Source of the DNA: Yoonia sp. G8-12
Lineage (GTDB): Bacteria > Pseudomonadota > Alphaproteobacteria > Rhodobacterales > Rhodobacteraceae
NCBI RefSeq assembly: GCF_038443675.1
Contig: NZ_CP151762.1
Span: 3,224,001-3,288,000, forward strand
DNA: 64,000 nucleotides
Direction: 5' to 3'
Position numbers and translations under genes: made by a program. Within the stretch, counting starts at the first letter, position 1; every line of letters begins with the position of its first letter. Positions 10,027 to 18,311 of the stretch are shown in pieces. The notes below the pieces were generated by a model. It was not told where the DNA came from. It saw nothing but the letters and a program-made list of their open reading frames with translations, and made no database searches.

Positions 10027-10665
10027 TTTTGCCTGGATTGGGGCCAGAGATTTCTGATGCTTCGTCGCCTCTTCGCGCGACCAGAACCGCTTGCCTTCGA
10101 CATAGTACTTTCCGTCTTTGTAGACGATCTCAGGTGACAAAGAAGCGAGTGGAATCTGCTCTTCTTTTGTGATGGCCTTAGTGGCTGAGGCAGGTTGGGA
10201 TGAGATGGCAGCGGTATCACTCTTTGTCTCTGTTACGCTTGCAGCTTGTTTTGGCTGGTTGCCATAGCTGGCACCTTGGTCTTGGCCGGATTGCGCATTT
10301 TGCGCTGCTGCTGGCCGTTGAACACTCAGAGAAGCAAAGGATGCAGCGGTGGTCCTGCCCTGCTCCAATAGCTGCTTGGATAGCTCCATATGCTGTCGTG
10401 AGACGTCCAGAGATTGCTGGCTAAATTCCGCAGTATCAACCGAGGCCCGGCCCATCTGTACCATCGCTTGGCCAATGACACCGACGGCCGCCATCATAAT
10501 ACCGGGCATGGCCCCAAGGATGAACTGCGCGGGTCCTGCATTGCGGCCAAATGACTGCGTGGCTGACCCGCCCATCAGGGCAACAACCACGCCCAATACG
10601 ATGAGCGCTCCGGCGCAAAAGCCAAGAAAGCTGAACAGGTTGCGGGCGGTTTCGTATGATTTCAT
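10024..10665 (-). CDS. small inner-membrane protein with long C-terminal tail
   Basis: 213 residues with no family I recognise. Two hydrophobic helices are clear: residues ~10-32 (LFSFLGFCAGALIVLGVVVA) and ~46-68 (FILGAMPGIMMAAVGVIGQ). A predicted amphipathic or coiled segment follows (~75-110, many Gln, Ser and Leu), then a low-complexity Ala/Gln/Ser linker. The end is a compact YKDGKYYVEGKRFWSREEA motif. The layout of two TM helices plus cytoplasmic tail suits a membrane partner for the ATPase encoded downstream on the same strand. That link rests on position only. Confidence 0.55.
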   Translation of the reverse strand: MKSYETARNLFSFLGFCAGALIVLGVVVALMGGSATQSFGRNAGPAQFILGAMPGIMMAAVGVIGQAMVQMGRASVDTAEFSQQSLDVSRQHMELSKQLLEQGRTTAASFASLSVQRPAAAQNAQSGQDQGASYGNQPKQAASVTETKSDTAAISSQPASATKAITKEEQIPLASLSPEIVYKDGKYYVEGKRFWSREEATKHQKSLAPIQAK

Positions 10666-10882
10666 GGAAATGTGCTCCTCGCTAAATTAGGTTATTGCGC
10701 AATCATTCGTTGTGCTGGGCGAAGGTTGCGCACAAATAAGGCGAAAGTTTGAATGGACTGGGTCGATATTGATGTCGGGGCGGAGTGAATCAGGTCTTCA
10801 ACTTGAAGGGGAACGCAGCACCACAGACAGGCACACATCAAAACTGCCCCTGATGGAGCAGTTGAGAAGAACAGCGGACGGG

Positions 10883-11368
10883 CTATCCCATCAAGGCCGC
10901 CAGTCGTGTCGGCGGGCCTTTCATGACCTCTTGCGCTAAAGCCAGTGCTTCAAACAACACCATGCTGCGGGGTTCAAAATCAAAGATCCGACGCTTTTGT
11001 ACGGGGAGGTATCCCGCGATCTCAGGATGATCCTTCGCCAGTCTTTGCGCTTCCTCATACTTTGATTGGAACAGGCGTGGTCGCGGCACACTGACGTCCA
11101 GCACCGAGTTGTGACTGGCGAGTTCCGCCAGAGACTGGATCAGGCGTTTGCTCTCTTTGCCTTTCCGGCAATTCTTGGTGCAGTCTTCCGTCACTACAAC
11201 ATCAGGGCGTAATTCATTGATCAGGCCTTGGGCAAATCCGACCAATTCTGCGCTGCTGCCAGCCGCCTTCACCGTGATGCCCCAGTCCTGCAATTGACCC
11301 CTTTGCAGGAACACATAGCCGGCCTTGCCAGAGGCAACCGCAACGGCCAAAACACTAAGCGCTTCCAT
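10883..11368 (-). CDS. possible RNase-H-fold (RuvC-like) protein of the island
   Basis: 161 residues from the ATG at 11368; the longer frame upstream runs through the XRE gene and is probably untranslated. The order of elements recalls the RuvC/RNase H fold: first strand pair LSVLAVAVASGKAGYVFL, an acidic strand end PDVVVTEDC, and a C-terminal helix FEPRSMVLFEALALA. The first canonical Asp is missing, so catalysis is doubtful. The gene overlaps the XRE regulator gene by 14 bp, indicating an operon. The fold proposal is a weak eye-based inference. Confidence 0.5.
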   Translation of the reverse strand: MEALSVLAVAVASGKAGYVFLQRGQLQDWGITVKAAGSSAELVGFAQGLINELRPDVVVTEDCTKNCRKGKESKRLIQSLAELASHNSVLDVSVPRPRLFQSKYEEAQRLAKDHPEIAGYLPVQKRRIFDFEPRSMVLFEALALAQEVMKGPPTRLAALMG

Positions 11369-11702
11369 GCTCAAGTTGACTAGCCAGACGCCTCCGCAAA
11401 CGAGAAAGTGAGCTGGCGCGATTAAAGGTATGGGCCGTGGTTTTGGTAAGCACGGGCAGCCGCTTGAGGCGCTTTTGCAGCACTGTCTGGCGTTCATCGA
11501 GCAGCGCGCCAAAAAAACTTTCAAATGACCGCCCATAGATCAGCGACAGATCAATGATCTGCTCAAGGCTTGGCCTGCGTCGGCCGTGCTCGAGATCAGA
11601 CACCAATGACTGGTGACTGGACAGGAGATGAGCCACATCTCCCTGGGTATAGCCCGCCTTCCTGCGTGCAAGGCGCAGGTCGAGGGCAAATTGGGTACTC
11701 AT
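11355..11702 (-). CDS. XRE-family helix-turn-helix regulator
   Basis: 115 residues. A classic Cro/C1 HTH occupies residues ~8-60: LRLARRKAGYTQGDVAHLL, then SHQSLVSDLEHGRRRPSL, then LEQIIDLSLIYG. The basic C-terminus (RLRRRLASQLEHG) is atypical. It is the first gene of a two-gene operon with the overlapping RNase-H-like protein. It probably controls this operon and perhaps other island genes. The A+T-rich 40 bp before its start (TTTATCAATTAAGC on the minus strand) is a likely promoter or operator region. Confidence 0.8.
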   Translation of the reverse strand: MSTQFALDLRLARRKAGYTQGDVAHLLSSHQSLVSDLEHGRRRPSLEQIIDLSLIYGRSFESFFGALLDERQTVLQKRLKRLPVLTKTTAHTFNRASSLSRLRRRLASQLEHGSA

Positions 11703-12094
11703 AGACTTTTGCTTAATTGATAAACGTCTAGAGCTTCAGTCTACTTTGCGACATATCGACATCCTAGCAGCCAGAATATCGGGCATCCTGATGCGGTGAG
11801 TGGAAGTTGGAAAACGGACGCACATCTGGTGGTCTGCGGAGCGATGGAGACCAGACTACTGGCCGTATTCTGGCGACAAACGCCCGCCTCCCACCAAGAT
11901 ACATCCAAAGATCTACACGGATCGGCTGCGCAACAGAAAGCGACTGATGCAAACAGCCCAGAACGAGCGGCCGGCCCGATCCTGTAGCTGTACAAGCCTT
12001 GACGTATTTTCAGCCGAGATCTTTCACGATCTAACCGTCACAAAACAAAAACGCTGCCCCGGCTAGGAGGCAGCGTATACTCTCAGTCCATACA
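11703..12094. other. 392-bp spacer with promoter region and terminator
   Basis: Nothing recognisable is encoded here. The left end holds the probable XRE promoter. The right end holds the terminator of the DUF3768 gene. The middle has open frames on both strands with no start signals or known motifs. Confidence 0.4.
12041..12076 (-). terminator. rho-independent terminator of the DUF3768 gene
   Basis: ACGCTGCC (12051-12058) and GGCAGCGT (12069-12076) form a perfect 8-bp stem around a 10-base loop. Read on the minus strand the stem is followed by TTTTTGTTTTG. It lies 19 bp after the stop of the minus-strand DUF3768 gene. Confidence 0.85.
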
Positions 12095-12625
12095 CTAATA
12101 TTCAGAGGCGAGCATGATGGTCAGCGCCCGGTGTGTTAGGGCTTCGTTGGCCGGGTTTTCAGAGCCGTAGGTGCAGTTGGGGTCGTAACAGTCGATTTTC
12201 CAAAAGACCTTCTCTCCAGCATGTTCAAAGGCCCCAAAATCATGCTGCTTCCAGGGATCATTATCGTCGGTAAAGTCAGCAAACGCGCGAACCTCATCGA
12301 TGATGGAAACGACTGCATCGCCCCCAAGGGCTTGAATGCCGGGCGTGATCAGTATGGAGCCGTTGCCCAAGCCTTCAGTCCGAAAGCGATCGTTCAGTTC
12401 ACGGACCCGCCGGTTTTGCAGGGCGTCAGCCTCTACCCAATCCAGCTTGGTTTCGCCCTCGCACTGATGACAATGCTCAGTATCAAACAACGTCTCTAGC
12501 TCCCACAGGCCACTTTGCCGGTTAAAACAGGCCCAGGCGTCCTTTGCGACCCGCTCAGACCCGCAGCTGCGGCAGATTGGAACGCTGTTGATTGTTTCGG
12601 GCGTGGTGTCTTCTTTGATACCCAT
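12095..12625 (-). CDS. zinc-ribbon plus DUF3768 protein
   Basis: 176 residues. The N-terminus has two CxxC pairs (CRSC near residue 18, CHQC near 52), forming a likely zinc ribbon. The rest matches DUF3768: RVRELNDRFRTEGLGNG, ILITPGIQALG, then a FWKIDCYDPN segment. DUF3768 proteins are common on alphaproteobacterial plasmids and islands and have no known function. The gene has a GGAGAT site before its ATG and its own terminator. It stands alone, opposite in direction to the second ATPase gene. Confidence 0.8.
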   Translation of the reverse strand: MGIKEDTTPETINSVPICRSCGSERVAKDAWACFNRQSGLWELETLFDTEHCHQCEGETKLDWVEADALQNRRVRELNDRFRTEGLGNGSILITPGIQALGGDAVVSIIDEVRAFADFTDDNDPWKQHDFGAFEHAGEKVFWKIDCYDPNCTYGSENPANEALTHRALTIMLASEY

Positions 12626-12783
12626 CGTGGATCTCCTTTCGATAGGGCGCGGCCAAGCAGGATGCTTGGACGGGCCCGACGAGAGGCGATCCGGGTGAAC
12701 AACTGATCTGACATCATGATGCGCGATAAGGTGAGAGGTACAAAGCAGTCAGCGTATCGACAGGCAAGATAACCAAGCTGCTA

Positions 12784-13986
12784 GTGGTGACCTACCAACT
12801 GCGAGAGGATCAACTGATGCTCGCATCGCATCAATACATCCTTGGATTTGCCTATCGGCGATACCAAATGTCCGGTGCTTTTGGGCTCGCCCCCAAAGAT
12901 CGTCTGCAACATCTGTATATCATCGGACAAACTGGAACTGGGAAGTCGACACTGCTTCAGAATCTCGCATGGCAGGACGCCAGACACGGCACAGGATTTT
13001 GCCTCATCGATCCACATGGGGATGTTGCCGAAAGCTTGCATCATAGTTTGAACGTGCCCCACCTGTATTGGGACGTTGCAGATCCCGTCTGCCCCCTTGG
13101 ATACAACCCATTGGCCAAGGTCGCCATGATACATCGGCCACTGGTTGCCTCAGGTCTGATCGAAACGCTCAAGAAACAATGGCCCGATGCTTGGGGCGCT
13201 CGGATGGAACACATCTTGCGCTTTGCCATTCTGGCTCTGCTGGAACAGCCGACCGCCGACCTGCGTGATATTCTCAAGCTGCTGACATACAAAGGGTTCA
13301 GACGGCAGGTGATCGACCAAGTCACAGATCCTCAGGTCCTGTTCTTCTGGCGGGTCGAGTTTCCATCGATGAACTACCAGGGGAGCGCCGATGGGGTGGC
13401 CCCCATCGCCAACAAGCTGGGTGCGTTTTTGGCCCAACCGGCGGTGCGTACCGCACTATGCGAACCAAGCGAACCGCTGCGGTTCCGACAAATCATGGAT
13501 ACGGGGCAGGTGTTGATTGTGAACCTGTCCAAAGGACGGCTTGGGGCAGACATTGCCAATGTTCTGGGCGGCCTAATCACATCCAGCTTGATGCATGCCG
13601 CATCGACCCGTCACGGACTACCCGAAGCTGCGCGGCGACCGTTTTTCTTATACGTTGATGAGTTTCCAAACCTGACCACCAAATCCTTCGCCGGCATGCT
13701 GTCTGAGGCCCGCAAGTATGGCCTTGGATTGGTTCTAGCGCATCAGCACCTGTCGCAGATCGATACTGATGTTTCTGACGCCATATTCGGGAATGTCGGC
13801 AGCTTGGTGGCATTCCGGGTTGGGGCTAAGGATGCGCCACGACTGCAACATATGCTTGCGCCATTTGATGCACATGATCTGCAGAACCAGCCGAACTATC
13901 GCGCGGCTGTTCAGGTGATGCAGAATGGTGAGCGGCTCGCGCCGTTTACGGCGTCCATGTACCCACCTTATCGAGGACTAGCATGA
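12784..13986 (+). CDS. soluble VirD4/HerA-type ATPase, second of the island
   Basis: 400 residues from GTG 12784; ATG 12817 is an alternative. Walker A is GQTGTGKS at residues 48-55, followed by CLIDPHGD. Walker B is FFLYVDEFPN near residue 290, and LSEARKYGLGLVLAHQHLSQ follows. This is the core of VirD4/TraG-type coupling ATPases without a membrane region. It differs strongly from the membrane ATPase at 7398-9473, so it is not a recent duplicate. It reads on the plus strand with the small 44-residue frame and the serine recombinase downstream. It may move or load island DNA, which is inference. Confidence 0.8.
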   Translation: MVTYQLREDQLMLASHQYILGFAYRRYQMSGAFGLAPKDRLQHLYIIGQTGTGKSTLLQNLAWQDARHGTGFCLIDPHGDVAESLHHSLNVPHLYWDVADPVCPLGYNPLAKVAMIHRPLVASGLIETLKKQWPDAWGARMEHILRFAILALLEQPTADLRDILKLLTYKGFRRQVIDQVTDPQVLFFWRVEFPSMNYQGSADGVAPIANKLGAFLAQPAVRTALCEPSEPLRFRQIMDTGQVLIVNLSKGRLGADIANVLGGLITSSLMHAASTRHGLPEAARRPFFLYVDEFPNLTTKSFAGMLSEARKYGLGLVLAHQHLSQIDTDVSDAIFGNVGSLVAFRVGAKDAPRLQHMLAPFDAHDLQNQPNYRAAVQVMQNGERLAPFTASMYPPYRGLA

Positions 13987-14029
13987 GGTGGCAGCTAGGA
14001 TCACTCCGGTCATCCAATATGATGGCTAC

Positions 14030-14164
14030 ATGACATCACCAAATCCGTTTGAGTTTGAAATGCCCGAGGACGCACTCGAGGCCTACTTACGTGTCTGCCA
14101 GGAAATCTATCTCGATATGCAAAGAGAGGGTCGATGGCCATGGCCGGATCTCGCAAAATCCTGA
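14030..14164 (+). CDS. 44-residue small protein, unknown
   Basis: A short frame fills the gap between the ATPase gene and the recombinase gene. The product starts MTSPNPFEFEMPED and ends in RWPWPDLAKS; it is acidic in the first half, with a helical EAYLRVCQEIYLDMQ centre. No Shine-Dalgarno is evident. Its reading direction and tight fit between the neighbours make it plausible. I know no family. Confidence 0.4.
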   Translation: MTSPNPFEFEMPEDALEAYLRVCQEIYLDMQREGRWPWPDLAKS

Positions 14165-14195
14165 CGATTTGGTAGAGTCAAAAGACCCGTAAATT

Positions 14196-15689
14196 ATGTC
14201 TACAAAAACTTGTTTTGGATACACGCGCGTTTCGACAGTCAAACAGGGCGAAGGCGTCTCGCTCGAAGCACAGCATGAAGCGATCAGCGCATTTGCGGCG
14301 CGAAATAACCTTCAAATCACAAGGTGGTTCGAAGAGAAAGAAACGGCTGCCAAAAGGGGGCGGCCCATCTTTGATGCTGTCGTCAAAGCATTGCAAGCTG
14401 GTGACGCCGATGGCCTCATCGTCCACAAGATTGACCGCTCGGCCCGAAACTTCTCCGACTGGGCGCGCGTTGGCGAGCTCGTGGACAGCGGGATCGATGT
14501 TCATTTTGCTCATGAAAGTTTGGATCTACGTTCGCGCGGCGGCCGCCTTACTGCTGATATTCAAGCCGTGATCGCGGCTGATTACGTGCGCAACCTGCGT
14601 GAGGAATGTAAAAAAGGGGTTGATGGACGTCTCAAGCAAGGATTAACGCCCTGGGCAGCACCAATCGGCTACCTTGATCAAGGCAGAGGAAAAGCAAAAG
14701 TGCCGGACCCTATTCGAGGGCCGTTGGTCCGACAGGCATTCGAGCTTTACGCCACCGGACGATATTCATTTCAGGGACTGCGGCTTGAGCTCCAGCGTCG
14801 AGGTCTAAAAACGCGCAACGGCAGGCCGATCACCAAAGGGTGTTTTGAAAATATGCTCAGCAACCCATTCTACTATGGTGTGATATACCTGAAGCGAACT
14901 GGTCGGAGCTATCCCGGCATCCATGAACCACTGATCTCGAGTGCGTTATTTAAGCGCGTCATGGACATCAGGAACGGCAAGCACATCAAGAAAGAAACCC
15001 TACACAATCATCCGTACCGAAAGCTCATCACCTGCGGGTTATGTCAGCGGTCTTTGATAGGAGAACGTCAAAAGGGGCATGTATATTATCGATGCCACAC
15101 AAGAGATTGTGCAACGACCGGAATCCGTCAAGACAGATTTGAGGAGGCGGTGGCGGTCGAGTTGCAGCGGTGGCAACTACGTCCGAGCGACCAGAAACGA
15201 TACGCAGCCAAAATGCAGCAATGGCTACGCAAGCAAACTCCCGAGGTGGACAAGAAGGCCATAGAACTGCAACTGGCAAACGTGGCAGCGCGGCAGGACC
15301 AGTTGACGGACGCCTTGCTGGACCAGTTGATCGATAAAGCAACATTCCTGGATCGAAAAGATCGGTTGCAGGCAGAACGTGAAGCCTGCGAAACGGCTCT
15401 GCGTGAAATCGACAAAACGCCTCGTCACGAGGTCGTTGCCCAGAAATACCTCGAACTGACAAAGAACGTTGTTTTGAGCCACGGATTAGCCAATCAGGCG
15501 CAAAAGGCCGAACTGCTCAGGATCGTATTGTCGAACTGCACGCTGGCTGGGAAAACCCTTTGTGTAGAAACACAGAAGTGGCTTTCAGAGGTAGAAGAAA
15601 CCCTCTTCACCCTATGTGGTGCACCAGTCCGGGACAGAACTCGAACCATTGACGTGATCGAGCAGGTCGTTGAGGCGTTCGATTTTTGA
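14196..15689 (+). CDS. large serine recombinase (island integrase)
   Basis: 497 residues. The resolvase domain has YTRVSTVKQ with the nucleophile at Ser13 and KIDRSARN near residue 85. A Recombinase domain follows (GYLDQGRGKAKV, then GLKTRNGRPITKG, residues ~165-250). A zinc ribbon (CGLC near 279, YRCHTRDC near 300) and a long coiled coil (~340-430) complete the standard large-serine-integrase layout. Such enzymes integrate and excise elements at specific att sites. The last ~25 codons (APVRDRTRTIDV) read like the antisense of a tRNA 3' end, a pattern often seen where such genes abut an attachment site. It is the best candidate for the enzyme that placed this island. Confidence 0.9.
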   Translation: MSTKTCFGYTRVSTVKQGEGVSLEAQHEAISAFAARNNLQITRWFEEKETAAKRGRPIFDAVVKALQAGDADGLIVHKIDRSARNFSDWARVGELVDSGIDVHFAHESLDLRSRGGRLTADIQAVIAADYVRNLREECKKGVDGRLKQGLTPWAAPIGYLDQGRGKAKVPDPIRGPLVRQAFELYATGRYSFQGLRLELQRRGLKTRNGRPITKGCFENMLSNPFYYGVIYLKRTGRSYPGIHEPLISSALFKRVMDIRNGKHIKKETLHNHPYRKLITCGLCQRSLIGERQKGHVYYRCHTRDCATTGIRQDRFEEAVAVELQRWQLRPSDQKRYAAKMQQWLRKQTPEVDKKAIELQLANVAARQDQLTDALLDQLIDKATFLDRKDRLQAEREACETALREIDKTPRHEVVAQKYLELTKNVVLSHGLANQAQKAELLRIVLSNCTLAGKTLCVETQKWLSEVEETLFTLCGAPVRDRTRTIDVIEQVVEAFDF

Positions 15690-16080
15690 CTCTGTTGGTG
15701 ACCCAAAGTTACTAGAATTAGTCTGGATGTGATCTGGCACCGCCCCCTCCTCAACAAGCTGAAATGGGGACGGCGCATCTCTTGAAAGAGATGATGGTAA
15801 GGGCCACTTTCCGCCCGAAGCGTGGAATGACACGTCCGGCCCAATGTATGTACCGGCTGCTGTTCGCAAATGATTTCTGGCATGTTCTCGGAAGTCGCTC
15901 ATATGTATCCGGCCTGTTGATCGACACGCGGGTCGTGGCCTTGTTGGGGTTACGCACGCGCCGTGATCTCATTACCGGACAGGTCGATTATGACCATTTG
16001 GGCCGTCAGACTCTGGGGGCGTAATATTTCCGTTCCATGCTTTCTATCTATCGCGAACTCCTTTGGATCGTGGTGGTGCT
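15690..16080. other. 391-bp spacer between recombinase and IS110 transposase genes
   Basis: It contains one plus-strand open frame at 15764-16024 (86 codons; FWHVLGSRSYVSGLLIDTR and GQVDYDHLGRQTLGA) that I cannot assign and that may be a gene remnant. The left inverted end of the IS110 element and an island att site may lie here, but I see no clear boundary. Confidence 0.35.
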
Positions 16081-17139
16081 TTAGACGCCAGCCATGATCT
16101 CATCTCTTGGCGCGTCAAACGCCGTCTTATGTCCCAATATGCTCCACGCCATCCGGGCCAATTTATTCGCCAAAGCGACCGCCAACTTGTTGCGATGCAT
16201 GCGCTCTGATGCGCGTATGAGCCATGCGCCGAAGCTGAAGTCCGGCCATCGGTGGGGTCGCATCAGGATAACCTTAGCCGCCTGAACGAACAACATGCGC
16301 AAATACCTGCTTCCACGTTTGGTGATCCGTCCCAATATCGTTCGGCCGCCCGTGCTGTATTGTCGGGGGACCAACCCCACCCAAGCTGCAAAGTCACGAC
16401 CACGATCGAAGGCCTCGCCTTCACCGACAGCGGCCACCATCGCCGTCGAGATCATCGGGCCAATCCCAGGCACCGTCATCACGTTGACGCAGTTCTCTTC
16501 CGTTCGGCTGATATCCTCGATCTCTTTCGAGACTGTATCGATCCGGTCATCCATCCACATCCAGTCACCATAGAGCCCGACGAGTATCTTCCGCATCCGC
16601 GGCGATATCTCATCCTTACGGTCTTCAAGGATGGCCTCGAAGGAATTTTTCAACGCACGCAAACCTTTGCGGACAGTGATGCCCTGTTCAATCAAAAACG
16701 CCCGGATCTGATTGATAGTTGCCGTCCGTCGTGACACCAAGCGCGACCTGACACGGTGCAACGCTTGCAAATCGAGCTGGTCTTGGCTCTTCTCAGAGAC
16801 TGCATTCAAGTTCGGACGTAGCGCCGCTTCAGCAATAGCTTCCGCGTCATTGTAGTCGTTCTTCTGGCCCTTATTGAATGGCTTTACGTAGATCGCTGGA
16901 ATAATCCGAGGCTCAAAACCCATCTTGCGCAGCGTGCGACTGACAAAGTGGGCACTCAGACACGCCTCCATTCCGACAATACAACGCGGCAAATTTTCGA
17001 ACGTCGTGACCAATGCAAGACGTTTGATCTGCTTACGCAGAACGCGCTGCCCATCGTGATCAAAACCAACAATGTGAAATGTGTCTTTACCAATATCGAT
17101 GCCAACCGACATCAGATCATCAAACTCAACCTTCGCCAT
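16081..17139 (-). mobile_element. IS110-family transposase
   Basis: 352 residues from the ATG at 17139 (MAKVEFDDL); the longer frame to 17211 is unlikely. The DEDD nuclease domain is visible: VGIDIGKDTFH, IVGMEAC, KNDYNDAEAIAEA. The C-terminal Transposase_20 domain has MTVPGIGPMISTAM and GLVPRQYSTGGRT, with the conserved Ser nucleophile region. IS110 elements integrate through an RNA-guided (bridge RNA) mechanism encoded in their non-coding end. The frame is intact, so it may be active. I did not define the element ends; the flanks 15.7-16.1 kb and 17.1-17.5 kb should contain them. Confidence 0.9.
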
Positions 17140-17583
17140 GCTACTTCTCCTATATGCAGGTGAAACTAAGCTCAGTCTAACCTGCTGGGTGAAGCAGCCG
17201 GTACGTCCCATTACCGGACCTTCACGGCGTCTGCAGCAAACGTCTGCTTCGAGCCCAAACTGTCGAATACTGCAGACGGCACAGATGGCGGCAAGGGGCG
17301 GGAAGCAGACGTTCGCCGCGGTTTGCGCCGAGGTCCGCTATGCGGGACGAAGCGGACTTATGCAGTTGCAGCTAACGCTGACGCAGCATTTCCTTGCTGA
17401 TGCAGCAAGGCTCCTGTTGCCATGCAGCGTATGTCACCGAAGTGGTCATTGGACGCGGCAAGCGCTGGCGAAAAATAGACCGGCTTGGGCGGCAAACGGA
17501 TCGAACACTCAACTTGCGGGGCAATGCAAAGACAAAAAAGGGCCCGCCAATCTGACGGGCCCTCTTAGAAGCAAAATAGCTAA
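17140..17583. other. 444-bp spacer: IS110 upstream flank, degenerate repeat, terminator
   Basis: The first part is the 5' non-coding side of the IS110 gene, where a bridge RNA would be encoded in relatives. The middle (about 17240-17360) is an AGCGGAC/GTCTGCTTCG-rich segment resembling other spacers of this window. The right end is the cupredoxin terminator. No gene is convincing here. Confidence 0.4.
17533..17563 (-). terminator. terminator of the cupredoxin gene
   Basis: AGGGCCCG and CGGGCCCT (17539-17563) pair perfectly around a 9-base loop. On the minus strand the stem is followed by TTTTTT. It lies 21 bp after the cupredoxin stop. Confidence 0.85.
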
Positions 17584-17928
17584 TTAGGAAACTGTGATCG
17601 TACCACGCATACTTGCATGAGGTGTGCAGCGGTATTCGAACTTTCCGGCGCCAACAAACATCATCGTGGCTTCCTGGCCTCGGCTCAACAGGCCTGTGTC
17701 AAATGCGCCGTTCAGGTCAGTGGCAGAGTGTCGTGCGTTGTCTTCGTTGATCCAGGTGATTGAATCGCCAGCTTTGATCTCAATGTCCGCTGGCGTAAAT
17801 GCGTGGCCCTTGATCACGACAGTATGGGCCGAAGCATGTCCATCCGCGCGGGCGATCGCAGTAGAAAATGGTAGGGCAGCCAGAGCTGCACCAAAGCGAA
17901 ATGTGTCTCGGCGTGTTAATTTAGTCAT
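17584..17928 (-). CDS. Tat/Sec-exported cupredoxin
   Basis: 114 residues from the ATG at 17928; ATG 17931 directly before is possible, and GAGGA stands 5-8 bases upstream. The signal peptide has a twin-arginine-like TRRDTFRFG start and ends near ARADGHA. The mature part is a plastocyanin-like fold with type I copper ligands His (ARHSATD), Cys, His and Met (YRCTPHASMRG). It is a periplasmic blue-copper electron carrier or copper-binding protein. It is divergent from the ECF sigma gene and carries the same promoter motif as the fasciclin gene, so it is probably part of the ECF regulon. Confidence 0.85.
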   Translation of the reverse strand: MTKLTRRDTFRFGAALAALPFSTAIARADGHASAHTVVIKGHAFTPADIEIKAGDSITWINEDNARHSATDLNGAFDTGLLSRGQEATMMFVGAGKFEYRCTPHASMRGTITVS

Positions 17929-17982
17929 CATCAAATCCTCTTTTTTGATTGGCTCCATTTTGAGCCGTCTCTGAGGCAAGAC

Positions 17983-18008
17983 ACGTTCTGTTGGCAAAAA
18001 TAGTTTCA
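17983..18008 (-). promoter_or_regulatory. candidate ECF promoter of the cupredoxin gene
   Basis: On the minus strand TGAAACT (18008-18002) is followed after exactly 16 bases by CGT (17985-17983). GAAAC and CGT are usual -35 and -10 cores of ECF promoters. The start codon lies about 55 bp downstream. The first 11 bases (TGAAACTATTT) and the spacing are identical to the element before the fasciclin gene. Confidence 0.65.
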
Positions 18009-18311
18009 TGCACTGCGAGATGCGTTGTTTTACCCTCAGCATTGCGGAATTTGAGATGACGTTGCTTCTTCAATACGGGACCATTCCGACGAGCACTAAG
18101 TCACCCCACAAAGACTCAGGCAATTTGTCACGTCGATTTCAACGCTGGAGGGAACGACGCTATAGTAAGTCTCTCCGTAGTCCTGTTGCGTGGGCACAGG
18201 AAGGATTATGGCAAGACTTGCGCTGACTTTGTAAATGAAGGCCTTTCTTACCAGTAAATATCTTCTACTACCCCACCGAGTCTGCTAAGTCATGGCAGCC
18301 CATATAGAAGT

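Noticed and set aside
15617..15690. Possible tRNA gene on the minus strand at the end of the serine recombinase gene
   Set aside because: A T-loop-like TTCGAGT is present, but the flanking stem does not pair and the distance to CCA is too long for a tRNA.
15764..16024. 86-codon plus-strand open frame after the recombinase gene
   Set aside because: No ribosome site, no recognisable motif; kept only as a possible remnant within the spacer entry.
17081..17587. Long plus-strand frame across the IS110 5' end and the cupredoxin terminator
   Set aside because: It runs antisense through two established features and contains no motif.
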